Below are positions 53,902 to 64,000 of a stretch of DNA of 64,000 nucleotides, in pieces. Both the position numbers and the translations under genes were made by a program. Below the pieces are notes generated by a model. The model searched no databases. It was not told where the DNA came from and saw only the letters and a list, made by a program, of their open reading frames with translations. Within the stretch, counting starts at the first letter, position 1. Every line of letters starts with the position of its first letter. Source of the stretch: Maribacter sp. MMG018 (GTDB lineage Bacteria; Bacteroidota; Bacteroidia; Flavobacteriales; Flavobacteriaceae); contig NZ_JAGJEC010000002.1 of NCBI RefSeq assembly GCF_018100785.1, positions 124,001 through 188,000 on the forward strand, given 5' to 3'.

Positions 53902-56900
53902 ATGCATGGTTTGGGCACTTTGCTAATGTTAACATGTATACTTTTCTCCTATATGGGCGGCTTTGCCCAAAGTGAGCGCTCTAACTTTGTCCATTTATCC
54001 AGAAATTTTTTGGCGTATTCAGATATAACCTATGACGATTTTGGTTTTGTTTGGATCTCTGGGGCACAAGGTCTTTATAAGTATGATGGTTACGATTTTG
54101 AGCTAAAGCCCTATACATCTTATTTTGGCGATGGTTTTTCGTATAAATTCCCCGTACTTCTTCATCGAGATTCGAATAAGCGTTTATGGATCGCTTCAAC
54201 CTTACAGGAGTTGTCTTATGTAGACGAGAAGGGAACGGTCGTTAAAATCGGCATAGATAATACTATAAGCGAAAGAATAGTAGCGGTCTCCTCTAACGAT
54301 GAGGTTGTATGGTTCGGTACCGATACCGGTAAACTGTATTATTACGGAAACGGATCTGAAACTGTTGAATCTGTGGGTAAATCGCCTAACTCGCCTGCCG
54401 AGAAGGCAACTTCTATCGTAGATATAGCGGTCGATACTAAAAATAATGTTTGGGCCAGTTTTATGGATGGTACCATTCATCATTATAATGCGGATAAAAA
54501 ACTATGGCATAAGGTAGAGGCTCCCGTAACTTCTTTTGGTACTGATCTGATCAAATTGGAAGTGGATAAAAATGACCATCTATGGATCGCTACCGAATTA
54601 CATGGGCTGTTAAAACTCGACCCCGAAAAAAAGGAATTTATACAATTAGCGCAGAACATTGATCTTGCCGAAGATGGTAAATACCCGATGTTTATTACGT
54701 TGTATTGCGATAGTAGCGGAATTGTATGGGCGGGTACAGATGGTGATGGTTTTTTTAGAATAGACCCGAATACGGATCAAGTTGATAATTTTAAACCCGA
54801 CCCACTTAACAAATTTTCCATTAGCAATGCTACCATTACCAATGTAGGTGAAGATGCAAGTCACAATATATGGGTGGTGACCAAAGAAGGCCAAATAGAT
54901 ATTTTGCCAAAGGTAAACCCTGCCATTAATTATTACAGTGGCAGTAAAGAAGGGGTACCCACCAAGACTTTGTCCATTATGCGGACACCTGATAGTATTC
55001 TTTGGTTCGGGAGCGATGGTAAGGGGCTCACGGCCATGCATGTTGATGGTACCAAGACATTATATTCTATGGATAAGGGCGCAGATATCCCTTTCAAGGG
55101 GAAGTTTGTGCAATCTATGGCGGTAGACTCACTCGGAAATTTATGGGTAGGCACCTATCAAAATGGACTGTGGGTCTTAAAAGGGGAGAGACATAACATA
55201 CCCGTACAAGTAGAGGTGAGGGATGGCGCAGGACATAAAGTGACGGATATTAGAACCATTTTTGTGGATTCTAAGGGAAGGGTGTGGACGGCCTCCAGAT
55301 CATCGTTGAATATATATAATGACCGTGGGGAGGTGTTGGCGATATACGACAATAATAAATACGGTTTGTCCGGAAAGGTTATAGATTGGTTGATAGAGGA
55401 TAATAATGGGAATATATGGATAAGCCAAGAGCCTGGAATGTTTTTTAGGTTCGATGAAAGCATGGGGCTACAAAATCCCGTATTTGAACCTGTAGCTTAT
55501 CATAAGTCGGTATTGGATAAAGAGGATTACTCCATAATAGCTATGGATAAGGATAGTGAAGGAAAACTTTGGCTTCTTACAAAATCCCGCTTTTTGATCA
55601 AGTTCGATCCAATAGATCGTTCGTATCTCTCTTTAAGGGAAGAAAAAGGATTAAGTGAAATAACAATAACATCTATATTGACCCCGTCCGACAATGAATT
55701 ATGGTTGGGCAGTTCACAAGGAATACATCATTACGATCTTGAAACAAAAAATCTGGAATCATACTACCGTATAGATGGATTACAGGGCAATTCTTTTCTG
55801 ACAAAAAGTGTCTATAGGTCCTCTGACGGACAATTGTATTTTGGAGGAGCCGATGGGGTCAGTGTCTTTAAACCGGAATCTATGGAAAAAAAAGATTCCA
55901 ATGCCAAGTTGTACATTACCCAGATAGAGGTCTTGAACAAGCCCATTCAGCATTTTTATCCCTCGATGGAGAATAGTAGGGTAGAGTTTTTGGATGAATT
56001 AAAGTTAGAAGCCGGGCAAACATCATTTTCGTTTCAATTTACCGCTTTAGATAATGTTTTAGCGCCCAATTACCAATATGCCTATAGGTTAAAAGGGTTT
56101 GATGAGGATTGGATCGAACCTAAATCTAACCGGATCGCCACGTATACCAATATACCGTATGGCGACTATGTGTTTGAGGTGCGAGCTGGTTCTAAAAAAG
56201 GAATTTGGGATTTGGGCGAAAAGCAGATCAAATTATATATTGCCCCTCCTTGGTGGCAATCTAATTGGGCCTATCTGATATATGGGTTATTGGCGCTCGC
56301 TATATTTTATGGCGTTTATGAATGGTTGATCTTAAAATACAGACTACAGCAAGAGTCGTGGAAAGGAGCCAAAGAGAAGGAGATGTACGACATGAAGGTA
56401 GACTTTTTTGTAAAAATGTCGCATGAGGTACAAACACCTTTAACACTTATCTTGGCCCCCATAGATGATATGCTGAACAAGGCCATGGCCTCTGGCAATG
56501 ATCTGCTAAAGAACAGGTTGCATTTGATTCGGAACAATGCCAAAAGACTTTCTCGCATAGCATCGGAACTTACCAATCTTAGGGATAAGGAAGTCAATAA
56601 ATTGCAGATACGGGCTACAAAGAACAACTTTATTGCCAACGTAAGGTCGGTGGTGGTTTCCTTTGAAGAACAGGCGGCTTTTAAACAGCTCAATTTTAAC
56701 CAACATTATCCTAAAGAAGACATTGTCTTTTGGTATGATAGGGATAAGATAGAGCATGTTATATATAACTTATTGTCCAATGCAATAAAATTTACCCCGA
56801 GCGGGGGAGAGGTATCCCTGGTTGTGGAATATAATAAGAAACAAGAGTTTGTAGCGCTACAGGTATCGGATTCTGGACCGGGTATCCCCGTAAAGGATCA

Positions 56901-57999
56901 AGAAAAAATATTCAAATTGTTTTACCGTTCTGATCTTGGAAAACAAAGTACGGATTCTTCGGGTATTGGATTGGCCTTGGCAAAAGAGTTGATAGAGCTT
57001 CATCATGGTGAAATCAGTGTTGATTCTAAGCAAGGGAAAGGTTCAACTTTTAGGGTGAAATTATTTACCCGAGATAACCTTTTATCATCAGAAGAAAAAT
57101 TGTTCGAAGAATCGCGGGCGAATAAAGTTAAAGAGAATGAACATCTAGGAAATATACCAGTCGGGGATCGCTTGCCAGATGACAATGAAGAATCAAAAGG
57201 ACCTACCATATTGGTAATAGAGGATCATGTAGAAATGCAAATGTTCTTAAAAGATGAATTAAGGAGTAAATATCAGGTACGTTTGGCTGATAATGGTAAA
57301 AAGGGAGTGGAATTGGCCAAAGAAATATTACCAGATCTTATTATATGCGATGTAATGATGCCAGAGATGAACGGTATCGAAGTCTGTGAACGTTTACAGG
57401 AAGAAAAATCGACAGCTACCATACCTATTATCTTGCTTACTGCCGTGGATGCACCGGAGACGAGAATTGCCGGGTATAAGTCCGGGGCTATCTCTTATGT
57501 TCAAAAACCTTTTAATTTCAGGGAGCTCTCTTTGGTCATACAGAATATAATGAGCGGTAGAGAAAAGGCTATGGAGCAATTAAAGGGTAAACTGGTGGGC
57601 ACGCCTTTGCCCAATCAAATGCAGTCGAAAGAAGATGTCTTTATTTCTGAACTGGTGGCAGCGCTCAATGAACATTTGGAAGAACCCGATTTTCGTTTGG
57701 AAGATTTGGCCAATACGCTAAATATGAGTTATTCGGTAATCTATAGAAAATGCCATAAAATACTGGGTAAATCTTTGGTGGAACTACACAGGACCTTAAA
57801 ATTGAAAAGAGCGGCACAACTTATTATAGAAAGTGGATATGGAGTCTCGGAGGCTGCCTTTATTGTAGGGTATAAAGATGCCAAATATTTTAGCCAATGC
57901 TTTAAAAAAGCATTTGGAAAATCACCTTCTGCCTTAAAAAAGGAAGTACTAAGGAAAGAGGGGGAAATTAACCTCGAAGACTTTGGAATCAAGATTTAA
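53902..57999 (+). CDS. Hybrid two-component system sensor/regulator (HTCS)
   Basis: The 1365-residue one-protein signalling system has a signal peptide (1-22), a periplasmic pair of seven-bladed two-component-regulator propellers (about 30-670, with repeated VWAGT/LWIAS motifs), a Y_Y_Y domain (about 690-765), one membrane helix (about 785-805), HisKA with MSHEVQTPLTLILAP near 838, HATPase with NLLSNAIKF near 953, a receiver with phospho-Asp in LIICDVMMPEMNG near 1147, and an AraC-type HTH near 1265-1355. All modules are complete. It would sense an oligosaccharide and activate the downstream SusCD genes. Confidence 0.95.
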   Translation: MHGLGTLLMLTCILFSYMGGFAQSERSNFVHLSRNFLAYSDITYDDFGFVWISGAQGLYKYDGYDFELKPYTSYFGDGFSYKFPVLLHRDSNKRLWIASTLQELSYVDEKGTVVKIGIDNTISERIVAVSSNDEVVWFGTDTGKLYYYGNGSETVESVGKSPNSPAEKATSIVDIAVDTKNNVWASFMDGTIHHYNADKKLWHKVEAPVTSFGTDLIKLEVDKNDHLWIATELHGLLKLDPEKKEFIQLAQNIDLAEDGKYPMFITLYCDSSGIVWAGTDGDGFFRIDPNTDQVDNFKPDPLNKFSISNATITNVGEDASHNIWVVTKEGQIDILPKVNPAINYYSGSKEGVPTKTLSIMRTPDSILWFGSDGKGLTAMHVDGTKTLYSMDKGADIPFKGKFVQSMAVDSLGNLWVGTYQNGLWVLKGERHNIPVQVEVRDGAGHKVTDIRTIFVDSKGRVWTASRSSLNIYNDRGEVLAIYDNNKYGLSGKVIDWLIEDNNGNIWISQEPGMFFRFDESMGLQNPVFEPVAYHKSVLDKEDYSIIAMDKDSEGKLWLLTKSRFLIKFDPIDRSYLSLREEKGLSEITITSILTPSDNELWLGSSQGIHHYDLETKNLESYYRIDGLQGNSFLTKSVYRSSDGQLYFGGADGVSVFKPESMEKKDSNAKLYITQIEVLNKPIQHFYPSMENSRVEFLDELKLEAGQTSFSFQFTALDNVLAPNYQYAYRLKGFDEDWIEPKSNRIATYTNIPYGDYVFEVRAGSKKGIWDLGEKQIKLYIAPPWWQSNWAYLIYGLLALAIFYGVYEWLILKYRLQQESWKGAKEKEMYDMKVDFFVKMSHEVQTPLTLILAPIDDMLNKAMASGNDLLKNRLHLIRNNAKRLSRIASELTNLRDKEVNKLQIRATKNNFIANVRSVVVSFEEQAAFKQLNFNQHYPKEDIVFWYDRDKIEHVIYNLLSNAIKFTPSGGEVSLVVEYNKKQEFVALQVSDSGPGIPVKDQEKIFKLFYRSDLGKQSTDSSGIGLALAKELIELHHGEISVDSKQGKGSTFRVKLFTRDNLLSSEEKLFEESRANKVKENEHLGNIPVGDRLPDDNEESKGPTILVIEDHVEMQMFLKDELRSKYQVRLADNGKKGVELAKEILPDLIICDVMMPEMNGIEVCERLQEEKSTATIPIILLTAVDAPETRIAGYKSGAISYVQKPFNFRELSLVIQNIMSGREKAMEQLKGKLVGTPLPNQMQSKEDVFISELVAALNEHLEEPDFRLEDLANTLNMSYSVIYRKCHKILGKSLVELHRTLKLKRAAQLIIESGYGVSEAAFIVGYKDAKYFSQCFKKAFGKSPSALKKEVLRKEGEINLEDFGIKI

Positions 58000-58300
58000 G
58001 ACAGCCACAGATTACACTCATTGCCATCTTGTTTAAAATGATGTTTTTTGTCGAATTATTTGACTAAATATCAAAATTATATTCAAAAGGTTACAGAAAA
58101 TCCTCTTTATTTTCAGTTTGCTTAAAAATTCTACCCTAAGCGATCAAAAACACCCCCTCTTTACCCCAGAGTGCTGATTAGATTTGAAACTACATTAAGA
58201 ATGTGTTTACGTATCGTTAACAAAATGTTCAGATATTCTAGGTAGAGCATTTTACACAGCACATTCTTGATTAACAGTTAACTAGTACTAACTCAAAAAA
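58000..58300. other. Leader region of susC
   Basis: 301 bp with no coding segment. A TAGATTTG box lies at 58179-58186. No hairpin was seen; the long leader is common for SusC genes. Confidence 0.4.
58179..58186 (+). promoter_or_regulatory. Candidate -7 box for the susC operon
   Basis: TAGATTTG matches TAnnTTTG and gives a leader of about 105 nt. A -33 match at normal spacing is lacking, as expected for a promoter that needs an activator. Confidence 0.35.
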
Positions 58301-61249
58301 ATGAATATGGATAGATTTTCTAAGATGTTAAGGGGCTTTACCCTCTTACTCATTTTTGTTGCCGCGAATTTTACGGCCACTGCTCAAGAGAGCACATTAA
58401 CCGGTGTCGTGACCGATGCCGATAACGAAATTCCTATTGCAGGGGCAAGTATCGTTATCCAAGGAAAGCAAAAAGGAACGGTAACCGATTTTGACGGTAA
58501 TTTCACATTAAGTGTAAATGCCAATGACGTTATTTTGGTCAGTTATATAGGTTACGAAACAAAGGCCGTGTCGGTAAATGGTCGTTCTAGTTTGCAAATC
58601 TTCTTAAAAGAACAGGTATCGGAGTTGCAAGAAGTGATTGTAACCGGGTATACTTCAAAACGTAAATCGGAGGTAACATCGTCCGTAGCCACGGTAGATG
58701 CAGAAGAGCTTACCGATGTAGTCACCCCAAATGTTTCAACAATGTTACAAGGTAAGGCATCGGGTGTACAGGTTGTGCAGTCTAGTGGTCAACCAGGTTC
58801 TACACCGAGCATTAGTATAAGGGGCTTGTCTTCTATAAATGGTAATGTGGCGCCACTATGGGTGGTAGATGGTATGATTATGCATACAACACCTAATATT
58901 AACCCTGTAGAGATCAATTCTATTTCTGTATTAAAAGATGCATCTGCAACGGCATTGTACGGTTCTAGAGGTGCAAATGGGGTAATTGTGGTAACTACCA
59001 AACAAGGTGGGTCTGACAAGGCTACGTTTTCATTGTCCTCTAGGGTAGGTTATTCAAACTTAAACCAAGGAAACTTTGAAGTAATGAATTCAGATCAATT
59101 GTATGATCACTACCTGTCGTACAGCAATCAAGAGAATATTCCTGCTTGGTTTGACGAAAGTTTAAAGAATACCGATTATGATTGGTTTGATAATGGTACC
59201 CAAACGGGCATATTGCAAGATTACAGTATGGTCTTTACCGGCGGAACCGAAAAATCGAAAACATTTGCTTCGTTAGGGTATTATAACGAGACAGGAACTG
59301 TTAAGGGGTACGATTACGATCGTGTATCTTTTAGATTGAACCATAGTTACGATGTCAACGACCGTTTGACCTTAAAACCTAGGGTAGCTTTAAGTTATGA
59401 GAAGACCAATAGCCAACAACATTCGTTGTACGCTATGTACACCTACTTGCCATGGGACCAACCTTATGATGAAGAAGGTAATGTGATCAACCCTCAAGAA
59501 GCGGGCACTACATGGTATGGTAGAGACGCATCGAACTACCTGTACGACCTACAATGGAACTACAGTAAGAACAGAACATTGGAACTGTATACCAATTTCG
59601 ATTTTGAGTACGACCTTTTTAAAAATGTGAAGTACATCTCTACCAACGGTGTTTCATTTTATTATACCAATGGTTTATCATATACCGATCCGTCGTCGAA
59701 TTCAGGATTGGCCACCAATGGTGCCTTATATAAATCGAATGCCAAACGAGTTACCAATTTCACCAACCAAATGCTTAAATACTCCAATAGTTTTGGAAAG
59801 CATTATGTAAATGCCTTGGTTGCCTATGAGTATAATGATTATAAGTACGAAAGCGATTCGGCAACGGGTTATGGTATCGTAACAGGTACCGAAATATTAG
59901 GCAATGCCGCAACTCCAGCTGCGGTAGGAGGAATAACGAACGATTATGCATTACAGTCCTATTTCTTTAATGCTGACTATAGCTATGACTCAAAATACAT
60001 GGCCCAAGTTTCTGTAAGAAGGGATGGGGCATCCAATTTTGGTGCCGATAACCAGTATGGTACCTTCTACTCGGGTAGTTTGGGTTGGAACGTTCACAAC
60101 GAGGACTTTTTTAAAGCGGATTGGGTAGATCAATTAAAGCTAAGGGTCAGTTATGGATCTGTAGGTAACCGTCCAAGCTCTTTGTACCCACAGTACGACC
60201 TTTACAGCTTAACCAATGTGTATGATGGTTACACGGCCACTACACCTTCACAATTAGGAAACGATGACCTTTCTTGGGAAAAATCGTACCTGTCCAACTT
60301 TGGTATAGATACCAGGTTCTTTAACCGAATCAATTTCTCTGCGGAATACTATATCAAAGATACATCAGACCTATTGTATTATGTGACATTGCCTTCGACC
60401 AGTGGTTATACGGGTTACTGGGAGAATATTGGAGGCGTTAAGAACAAAGGTTTTGAAGCTTCTCTCTATGCCGATATCATTACCGGTGACGAAGGTAGCT
60501 TTACATGGTCCTTAGGTGGAAACATCGGATTTAATAAGAACGAAATAACAGAATTATACGAAGGTGCCGAAATAGATAGGGGAACCAAGGTATCACGAGA
60601 AGGAGAGGACTATAATTCATGGTTCATGAGAAAATGGATGGGAGTAGATCCAGAAAACGGCGATCCACTTTGGGAAGTAGTTGATAGTGAAACGGGAGAA
60701 AAATCGGTAACCAACGATTACAATGCCGCTACCAAACAGATCGTAGGTACATCATCTCCTGACTTTTATGGAGGCTTCACTAATTATTTTGATTATAAGG
60801 GCTTTAGCCTTTCTACAAATTTCAATTTTGTAAGCGGAGGAAAAATCTATAATTCCAGTCGAGAATTGTACGATTCCGATGGGGCTTACCCTACCTATAA
60901 CCAACAAGTTTTGTTCGATGATTGGTCTAGATGGGAAGAGCCAGGAGATGTTGCCACCCACCCAAAACTTGTGTACGGAGGAAACAATCTTTCTAACAAA
61001 ACATCTTCAAGGTATTTAGAAGACGCCAGTTATTTAAGGTTAAGAAATATACAGCTTGGGTATTCTTTACCTTCCAAGGCTATCGAATCTATGGGAATTA
61101 CCCATTTAGGTTTCTATGTGTCCGGTGATAACCTATTCACGTTTACAGGTTTTTCAGGTATGGATCCAGAAGTGGGCTCAGATGGCTACTCTAGTTCTCT
61201 ATACCCGGTATCAAAACGTTTTACTCTAGGGATCAACGTTTCATTTTAA
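58301..61249 (+). CDS. SusC/RagA-like TonB-dependent transporter
   Basis: The 982-residue protein imports oligosaccharides across the outer membrane with SusD. It has a signal peptide (about 1-29), a carboxypeptidase-regulatory-like domain (about 33-115), a TonB-box-like ELQEVIVTGY near 110, plug domain (about 120-235, with TPSISIRGLSSINGNVAPLWVVD split around 167-190) and barrel to terminal Phe (SRYLEDASYLRLRNIQLGY near 905 is the SusC family signature). Length is normal. The start ATG at 58301 is preferred to 58307. Confidence 0.95.
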   Translation: MNMDRFSKMLRGFTLLLIFVAANFTATAQESTLTGVVTDADNEIPIAGASIVIQGKQKGTVTDFDGNFTLSVNANDVILVSYIGYETKAVSVNGRSSLQIFLKEQVSELQEVIVTGYTSKRKSEVTSSVATVDAEELTDVVTPNVSTMLQGKASGVQVVQSSGQPGSTPSISIRGLSSINGNVAPLWVVDGMIMHTTPNINPVEINSISVLKDASATALYGSRGANGVIVVTTKQGGSDKATFSLSSRVGYSNLNQGNFEVMNSDQLYDHYLSYSNQENIPAWFDESLKNTDYDWFDNGTQTGILQDYSMVFTGGTEKSKTFASLGYYNETGTVKGYDYDRVSFRLNHSYDVNDRLTLKPRVALSYEKTNSQQHSLYAMYTYLPWDQPYDEEGNVINPQEAGTTWYGRDASNYLYDLQWNYSKNRTLELYTNFDFEYDLFKNVKYISTNGVSFYYTNGLSYTDPSSNSGLATNGALYKSNAKRVTNFTNQMLKYSNSFGKHYVNALVAYEYNDYKYESDSATGYGIVTGTEILGNAATPAAVGGITNDYALQSYFFNADYSYDSKYMAQVSVRRDGASNFGADNQYGTFYSGSLGWNVHNEDFFKADWVDQLKLRVSYGSVGNRPSSLYPQYDLYSLTNVYDGYTATTPSQLGNDDLSWEKSYLSNFGIDTRFFNRINFSAEYYIKDTSDLLYYVTLPSTSGYTGYWENIGGVKNKGFEASLYADIITGDEGSFTWSLGGNIGFNKNEITELYEGAEIDRGTKVSREGEDYNSWFMRKWMGVDPENGDPLWEVVDSETGEKSVTNDYNAATKQIVGTSSPDFYGGFTNYFDYKGFSLSTNFNFVSGGKIYNSSRELYDSDGAYPTYNQQVLFDDWSRWEEPGDVATHPKLVYGGNNLSNKTSSRYLEDASYLRLRNIQLGYSLPSKAIESMGITHLGFYVSGDNLFTFTGFSGMDPEVGSDGYSSSLYPVSKRFTLGINVSF

Positions 61250-61266
61250 CATTAAAAAAAGATAAC

Positions 61267-62916
61267 ATGAAGAAAATTATATACAGCGCTTTATTGGCTT
61301 TAGTGGTTACGGGGTGTGAAATAGATAAGTTTCCGTATGATTCCATTGCTTCCGAAGAATTGTTCGAAGATGCGGAAGGACTCGAATCTGCTACGCTTGG
61401 AAATTATGCCTTGCTTAAAGGGGACGCCGATGGTAACGGATTTATGCCACAGTTGCACAGATTGGCAGAATATCCGGGAGACAACGTATCGTTGAGCGGT
61501 ACTACCACAGATCCACTTTTCTATTCTTATAACTACAACAACCTTGCTACAGGTAGTAGATCTAATGATTTTTGGACTTCTGGTTACAAGGCGATCGTAG
61601 GTTGTAACCGTATTATAGAAATGGGTACGGAAGGGGATAGCCCTGAAATGGACCAGTTGATCGGTGAAAATTATTACTTAAGGGCCATGACCTATTTCCA
61701 ATTGGTAAATATCTATGGTAGACCATATGCACAGGGGACTTCTAATTTAGGGGTACCTTTAAAATTAAGTTCAGATATATCCGATGCTCCCGACAGAAAT
61801 ACTGTTGGTGAAGTGTATGATCAAATTGTAGAAGATTTGTTGAAGGCCGAATCTTTAATGACCATAAATAAAACCAATAGCTATGCTACAAAAGAAGCGG
61901 CCCAGGCATTGCTTTCCAGAGTGTATCTATATATGGGTGAAAATCAGTTGGCGATAGACTATGCCGATGAGGTTATAGAGTCGGGAAGGTTTACCATGCT
62001 TTCTACGGATCAGCTTCCTTCATATATAACTTTGAATCCGGATGATAATAGTGAAACTATATTTTGTTTCAAGTATTTAGAGGAGTCCGACTATAACCAT
62101 GGTTGGTACACTGTAGGTTCTCTATATGCCAACATACAAGGTTCTGGTTGGGGAGAAATGTATGCGTCCAGAACTTATTTGGATCTTCTACTTCAAAATC
62201 CTGAAGATAGTCGATTAGGGTTTATAGAGCCTCAGTACCTATACGATGCTAATGGAGATAGAACACCGGTGGTATTCTGGGTAAACGACGATTATCAGTA
62301 TGTTTTTCAGTATACAACAGAAGATGGAGGTTCTGTTTCTTTTGAAATGGATGGCCAGACCTATGATGTTTTATCTGAAGAGAGCGATGGTAAAACCTTA
62401 TACTATTTTATGGATGGTTCGGGTGCGAAACAATATGTTATCCGTGATTACGAAATGGCACAGAGAAACGGTTATCCAAAGTATTACATCTTAAAAACGT
62501 CGTTGCAAGAAGATGTACCTCACTTATGGTCACCTGTGGTTTCTAGATTGGCAGAAATGTATTTGAACAGGGCAGAGGCCTATGCCAAGATGGGGAATAC
62601 AGGAGAAGCCCTAGCCAATATTAACGTTATTAGAGAGCGTGCAGGTATACCCACTTACCAAGATGCTACAGATTTTCCTGAGGGGCAATCTGTATTGGAT
62701 GTGGTATTGGACGAACGTCGAATGGAATTGGCTTATGAAGGTCATAGAAAGTTCGATGTTTTTAGAAATGGAAGAACTATGGACAGACGATACCCGGGTA
62801 CCCACTTGAACGGAAACAATCCGTACTATGAGGTTTCCCCAGATGATCCACGTGTTATAGAATATATTCCAGAATCTCAGATAGCGGCACAACCAACTTT
62901 GATTCAAAATAACTAG
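61267..62916 (+). CDS. SusD/RagB-like glycan-binding lipoprotein
   Basis: The 549-residue protein has a lipobox ending VTGC (Cys near residue 17) and the SusD helical fold: NYYLRAMTYFQLVNIYGRPY near 135 (TPR region), KEAAQALLSRVYLYMGE near 204, and the C-terminal VVLDERRMELAYEGHRKFD near 482. SusD caps its SusC partner on the cell surface. It follows susC at 17 bp in the same operon. Confidence 0.95.
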   Translation: MKKIIYSALLALVVTGCEIDKFPYDSIASEELFEDAEGLESATLGNYALLKGDADGNGFMPQLHRLAEYPGDNVSLSGTTTDPLFYSYNYNNLATGSRSNDFWTSGYKAIVGCNRIIEMGTEGDSPEMDQLIGENYYLRAMTYFQLVNIYGRPYAQGTSNLGVPLKLSSDISDAPDRNTVGEVYDQIVEDLLKAESLMTINKTNSYATKEAAQALLSRVYLYMGENQLAIDYADEVIESGRFTMLSTDQLPSYITLNPDDNSETIFCFKYLEESDYNHGWYTVGSLYANIQGSGWGEMYASRTYLDLLLQNPEDSRLGFIEPQYLYDANGDRTPVVFWVNDDYQYVFQYTTEDGGSVSFEMDGQTYDVLSEESDGKTLYYFMDGSGAKQYVIRDYEMAQRNGYPKYYILKTSLQEDVPHLWSPVVSRLAEMYLNRAEAYAKMGNTGEALANINVIRERAGIPTYQDATDFPEGQSVLDVVLDERRMELAYEGHRKFDVFRNGRTMDRRYPGTHLNGNNPYYEVSPDDPRVIEYIPESQIAAQPTLIQNN

Positions 62917-62931
62917 ACTAGATATACAATC

Positions 62932-64000
62932 GTGAAAAAAATGAAAGTTCTATTTATCGTAATGATAATTGGCCTATTCGGTTGTGATCCCGATGTGGTT
63001 GTGTATAACCCAGAACCCGCCAGTACCGAAGAACCAGCGGAAGGACCCCTTGATTTTTCGGTAATCATTCCCCCGGGCGGGAATAGCTGGGTGGTTAACA
63101 ATGTAGCGCAGAACAGTACAGTGATCTATGACTCTGGAATTCATAATTGGATAGAACTGGATGATGTGATACGCACCTATTTTAAGGTGTCTTCAGCAGG
63201 AACCTTGAACGTTGGTCTTAATATCAGTGCCCCAGAAGGTACCTCAAAGATCAGGGTAACGGTAGGTGACCAGACTGTTGAAAAGGAGATCACCAACACC
63301 GATTATGCCGATGTGGAAATTGGTCAGTTTGATCTAGAGAGTGCTGGGTACCATTATATAGAGATTCAAGGATTGGAAAAGGCCGCCACCTATATAGGTG
63401 ATATAAACAATGTGCTTTTAGGTGGATCGGCGGTTACCAATGGAGTGGCCTTCGTAGAAAATGAGGAGGATTTCTATTTTGGAAGAAGAGGGCCTTCCGT
63501 TCATCTAAAATATACCACACCCGATTCTGATATTACGTGGTTTTATAATGAGGTAACCGTTCCGGAAGGTGAAGATGTGGTCGGTTCCTATTTTATGGCC
63601 AATGGTTTTGGTGAAGGTTATTTTGGTATGCAGGTGAACAGTGATAGCGAGCGTAGAATATTGTTTTCTGTTTGGAGCCCCTATGTGACCGATAATCCAG
63701 AAGAGATACCAGAAGACCAAAGAATTACACTACTTGGTAATGGAGAGGGTGTAACCGTTGGTGAGTTTGGCGCCGAGGGTTCTGGTGGACAGAGTTATAT
63801 GACTTACCAATGGCAACCGGAAACTACCTATAAGTTTTTATTGAAAGGGGAGCCCAGTGGATCTAATTCAACAGACTATACGGCTTATTTTTATGCACCC
63901 GAACTTGGTGAATGGCACTTGATCGCATCTTTTAGAAGACCACAAACAAGTACTTATTTGACAAATTTCCATTCCTTTTTGGAAAATTTTGATACCAAGA
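62932..64000 (+). CDS. DUF5077/DUF3472 lipoprotein (partial, 3' end outside window)
   Basis: From a GTG at 62932 (ATG at 62941 is an alternative) the frame stays open to the window end. The start shows a lipoprotein signal with FGCDPD. A DUF5077-like beta domain covers about residues 35-165 and then a DUF3472 domain, with GYFGMQVNSDSERRILFSVW near 235 and GEFGAEGSGGQSYMTY near 280. Proteins of this kind sit in polysaccharide utilisation loci, and some may bind or process glycans, but no enzyme activity is established here. It starts 15 bp after susD and is probably part of that operon. Confidence 0.85.
   Translation, partial: MKKMKVLFIVMIIGLFGCDPDVVVYNPEPASTEEPAEGPLDFSVIIPPGGNSWVVNNVAQNSTVIYDSGIHNWIELDDVIRTYFKVSSAGTLNVGLNISAPEGTSKIRVTVGDQTVEKEITNTDYADVEIGQFDLESAGYHYIEIQGLEKAATYIGDINNVLLGGSAVTNGVAFVENEEDFYFGRRGPSVHLKYTTPDSDITWFYNEVTVPEGEDVVGSYFMANGFGEGYFGMQVNSDSERRILFSVWSPYVTDNPEEIPEDQRITLLGNGEGVTVGEFGAEGSGGQSYMTYQWQPETTYKFLLKGEPSGSNSTDYTAYFYAPELGEWHLIASFRRPQTSTYLTNFHSFLENFDTK

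Noticed and set aside
1-64000. CRISPR array or Cas genes
   Set aside because: No regular series of repeats and spacers and no Cas-like protein was seen.

Overview
The window looks like the chromosome of a marine member of the Flavobacteriaceae (Bacteroidota), of the Zobellia/Maribacter/Arenibacter kind. The evidence is low GC content, several promoters of the Bacteroidota type (TAnnTTTG at -7), a SusC/SusD polysaccharide utilisation locus with a hybrid two-component regulator, families restricted largely to Bacteroidota (DUF3822, DUF4249, TPR gene behind gyrA), and flavobacterial versions of dnaX, thrA and clpC. No species can be named from the sequence alone.

Left part (1-6913): the first codons of a miaE-like tRNA hydroxylase run off the left edge. 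Divergent from it is a tight six-gene ebo operon (eboA-eboF), followed by a TMEM220-like membrane protein. Ebo clusters are linked elsewhere to building or moving secondary metabolites across the inner membrane; the product here is unknown.

Core housekeeping block (6902-39079): dnaX, RNase P RNA, rsmD, DUF3822 and an anchored protein, a RecD/Dda-like helicase, DUF4126, an envelope block (kdsB, HAD phosphatase, kdnB, acyltransferase) that suggests 8-amino-Kdo in the LPS, yebC, phhB, an RmlD-like reductase, glsA, gcvT, the thrABC operon behind a possible leader peptide, nnr, clpC, gyrA plus a TPR protein, an NlpC/P60 protein that lacks its catalytic cysteine, a thiolase and a 7TM-HD phosphodiesterase. 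A decayed gene remnant lies between gcvT and thrC.

Accessory block (39258-51869): tRNA-Ser and tRNA-Pro are followed by about 12.5 kb bounded by a direct repeat consisting of the 3' end of tRNA-Pro plus its terminator. This looks like an old integrated island. It carries a truncated MFS gene, a metallo-beta-lactamase-fold protein with a changed metal site, a patatin/beta-barrel protein, a SYLF lipid-binding protein, a TonB receptor/DUF4249/LytS/LytTR unit, an HD-domain protein with an HN instead of HD motif, and small membrane proteins. No integrase was found.

Right part (52088-64000): a polysaccharide utilisation locus with a divergent GH109-like oxidoreductase-fold glycosidase, a one-protein hybrid two-component sensor, SusC, SusD and the start of a DUF5077/DUF3472 lipoprotein cut by the window edge. 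The sensor presumably detects a glycan fragment in the periplasm and turns on the SusCD uptake genes.
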